Assembly (NCBI GenBank): GCA_041497605.1
Contig: JBGQGW010000063.1
Span: 1-15,983, forward strand
Source of the DNA: JBGPTK01 sp041497605
GTDB taxonomy: Bacteria > Acidobacteriota > Terriglobia > Acidiferrales > UBA7541
Direction: 5' to 3'
DNA: 15,983 nt
This document shows positions 15,055 through 15,983 of this stretch, piece by piece. Made by a program: the position numbers and the translations under genes. Under the pieces are notes generated by a model, which did no database searches, was not told the origin of the DNA, and worked only from the letters and a program-made list of their open reading frames with translations. The stretch's first letter is position 1, and each line of letters opens with the position of its first letter.

Positions 15055-15630
15055 CTAGGCTTTGCCCTTGGCCTTCTCGCGCATCGCCTGCGTCGCCGCC
15101 TTGGACATTTCGAGGTAAGAAAGCTTCAAGCTGCGCAGCACTTCAAAGAGCAATTGTTCCTCTTCGCGGGCCAGGTTGCCCTTCGTCTTCTCGCGCAGCG
15201 CGTCCAGCATGTCAATTAATTCGTTCGCGCCTTCCATATCCAGGTAAGCCTGGCCTGATTGCGGGTCGGGAAGCATTCCCAGTCGCGCCGCAGCGTTCCC
15301 AGCTATGAAATCAACTAGTATCTGAAATCCTCGAGAGGGAGCCGGCTCGATCACGGGCGGAACTGCCTCCGGGGCGGCAGCGGATTGTGCTGACAGAGTG
15401 AATCCATCGCGTGAAATCACAGCCGGCTCGGGGGCCTTGGCCGGTGCCGCAGGTGGGTTCGCGGCAGCAGCGACAGCGGCCTTCACCGCAGCACGTTCCT
15501 CTTCTTTGCGTTCTTCCAGGCGCGCTTGTTCGACGGCGCCCTCGCGAAGATCGCCCTCGGCCGTGAAAAGCCGCCGGTCCACCACGCGAAAACTCTCTTC
15601 CTGCTTGTGCTCGTCTTTCGGATCTGGCAC
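15055..15630 (-). CDS. DUF1844 domain protein
   Basis: The C-terminal half, about 100-180, matches the DUF1844 pattern: FIAGNAAARLGMLPDP, then LDMEGANELIDMLDALREKTKGNL and EEEQLLFEVLRSLKLSYLEM, two amphipathic helices. The function of the family is not known; it is common in Acidobacteriota and some Deltaproteobacteria-type lineages. The N-terminal half is low complexity: a charged stretch (EQARLEERKEEERAAVKAA) that may form a short coiled coil, then an Ala/Pro-rich linker. The start is GTG at 15630, fixed by a strong ribosome binding site AAGGAG with five bases before the start on the minus strand. It heads the leftward unit with the MBL hydrolase and ribF. No signal peptide or membrane segment is visible. 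Confidence 0.88.
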   Translation of the reverse strand: MPDPKDEHKQEESFRVVDRRLFTAEGDLREGAVEQARLEERKEEERAAVKAAVAAAANPPAAPAKAPEPAVISRDGFTLSAQSAAAPEAVPPVIEPAPSRGFQILVDFIAGNAAARLGMLPDPQSGQAYLDMEGANELIDMLDALREKTKGNLAREEEQLLFEVLRSLKLSYLEMSKAATQAMREKAKGKA

Positions 15631-15983
15631 TTGGACTCCTTGATGTCAGGACGAGAAATGGGCAACGTTGAAAGAAGCAGTTTACCATCCGCAGCAGGTG
15701 CCAGCAACACTGCGGCCGGATTGCATCAGCCCGGGCTGGAAGGAACTTGGTCCTGGACGATGCGATCTTGGATGCCTCCATTTTCGTGCAGGTCATGGAA
15801 TGGGATGGATTCTCTCCAAGCTCTTCGCTTAATAAGATGTCATGCATTCCAAGCACTTCGTCTCTTTCGTACGATTCGCGCGCGTGCAGAAAGTTGGCGC
15901 TTGCGCGCTGCTGGACTGTGCCGTAAAGTTCTTCGCTTGCGCATCCAGGTGGCGATGAATCCTGTGCCTTCGAACACTCCTAA
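15631..15983. other. Gene-poor right end, upstream of the DUF1844 operon
   Basis: This stretch should hold the promoter of the leftward DUF1844-MBL-ribF unit, but I find no convincing -35/-10 pair; TATTAA near 15829-15834 on the minus strand lacks a good -35. No RNA gene or repeat from the family seen on the left is present. On the minus strand one frame is open from about 15977 past 15800 without a good start, and another frame ends with a stop near 15729; see the findings for a possible frameshifted remnant. Confidence 0.5.

Noticed and set aside
1..15983. CRISPR array, insertion sequence, tRNA or rRNA
   Set aside because: No regularly spaced repeats, no transposase motif, and no recognisable tRNA or rRNA sequence on either strand.

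Overview
The window is a stretch of ordinary bacterial chromosome, GC-rich, with closely packed housekeeping genes. No phage, transposase, CRISPR array, tRNA or rRNA gene is visible. Gene content and order suggest a soil-type Acidobacteriota (Terriglobia/Koribacter-like): a DUF1844 protein, the uppS-cdsA-dxr-rseP envelope cluster, a PRC/MgtE_N/CBS protein paired with an NRAMP-like transporter, and short palindromic repeats whose accidental translation reads 'ILSAAKNP'. This placement is inferred from remembered family patterns, not from a search.

Layout, left to right. 1-306: the window edge holds what looks like the N-terminal lipoprotein signal peptide of a leftward gene, then two copies of a short palindromic repeat. 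307-4443 (minus): anmK (anhydro-MurNAc kinase, cell-wall recycling) and mutS (mismatch repair), separated by two more repeat copies. 4670-5311 (plus): a stand-alone CYTH-domain protein, divergent from mutS. 5312-5665: a long leader with a TTGACA promoter element and a strongly foldable RNA that ends in a terminator-like hairpin with a T-run. 5666-8241 (plus): a two-gene unit with a 4-nt overlap, a soluble PRC-barrel/MgtE_N/CBS protein and an NRAMP-superfamily transporter with altered metal-site motifs, which I read as Mg2+-type. 8310-13190 (plus): uppS, cdsA, dxr, rseP and a Fur-family regulator; the genes from cdsA to the regulator overlap or nearly touch. 13242-15630 (minus): DUF1844 protein, PhnP-like metallo-beta-lactamase-fold hydrolase and ribF, packed with 5-nt and -1-nt junctions. 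15631-15983: no confident gene, with a possible broken reading frame.

The envelope operon links isoprenoid precursor synthesis (Dxr), the undecaprenyl carrier (UppS), phospholipid CDP-activation (CdsA) and site-2 intramembrane proteolysis (RseP). The most interesting part is 5330-8241. There, a leader RNA with a predicted kissing-loop interaction and mutually exclusive helices around a terminator precedes a putative Mg2+ uptake pair. In that pair the Mg2+-sensing cytosolic part of MgtE appears to have been separated from the MgtE channel and placed beside an NRAMP-fold transporter.
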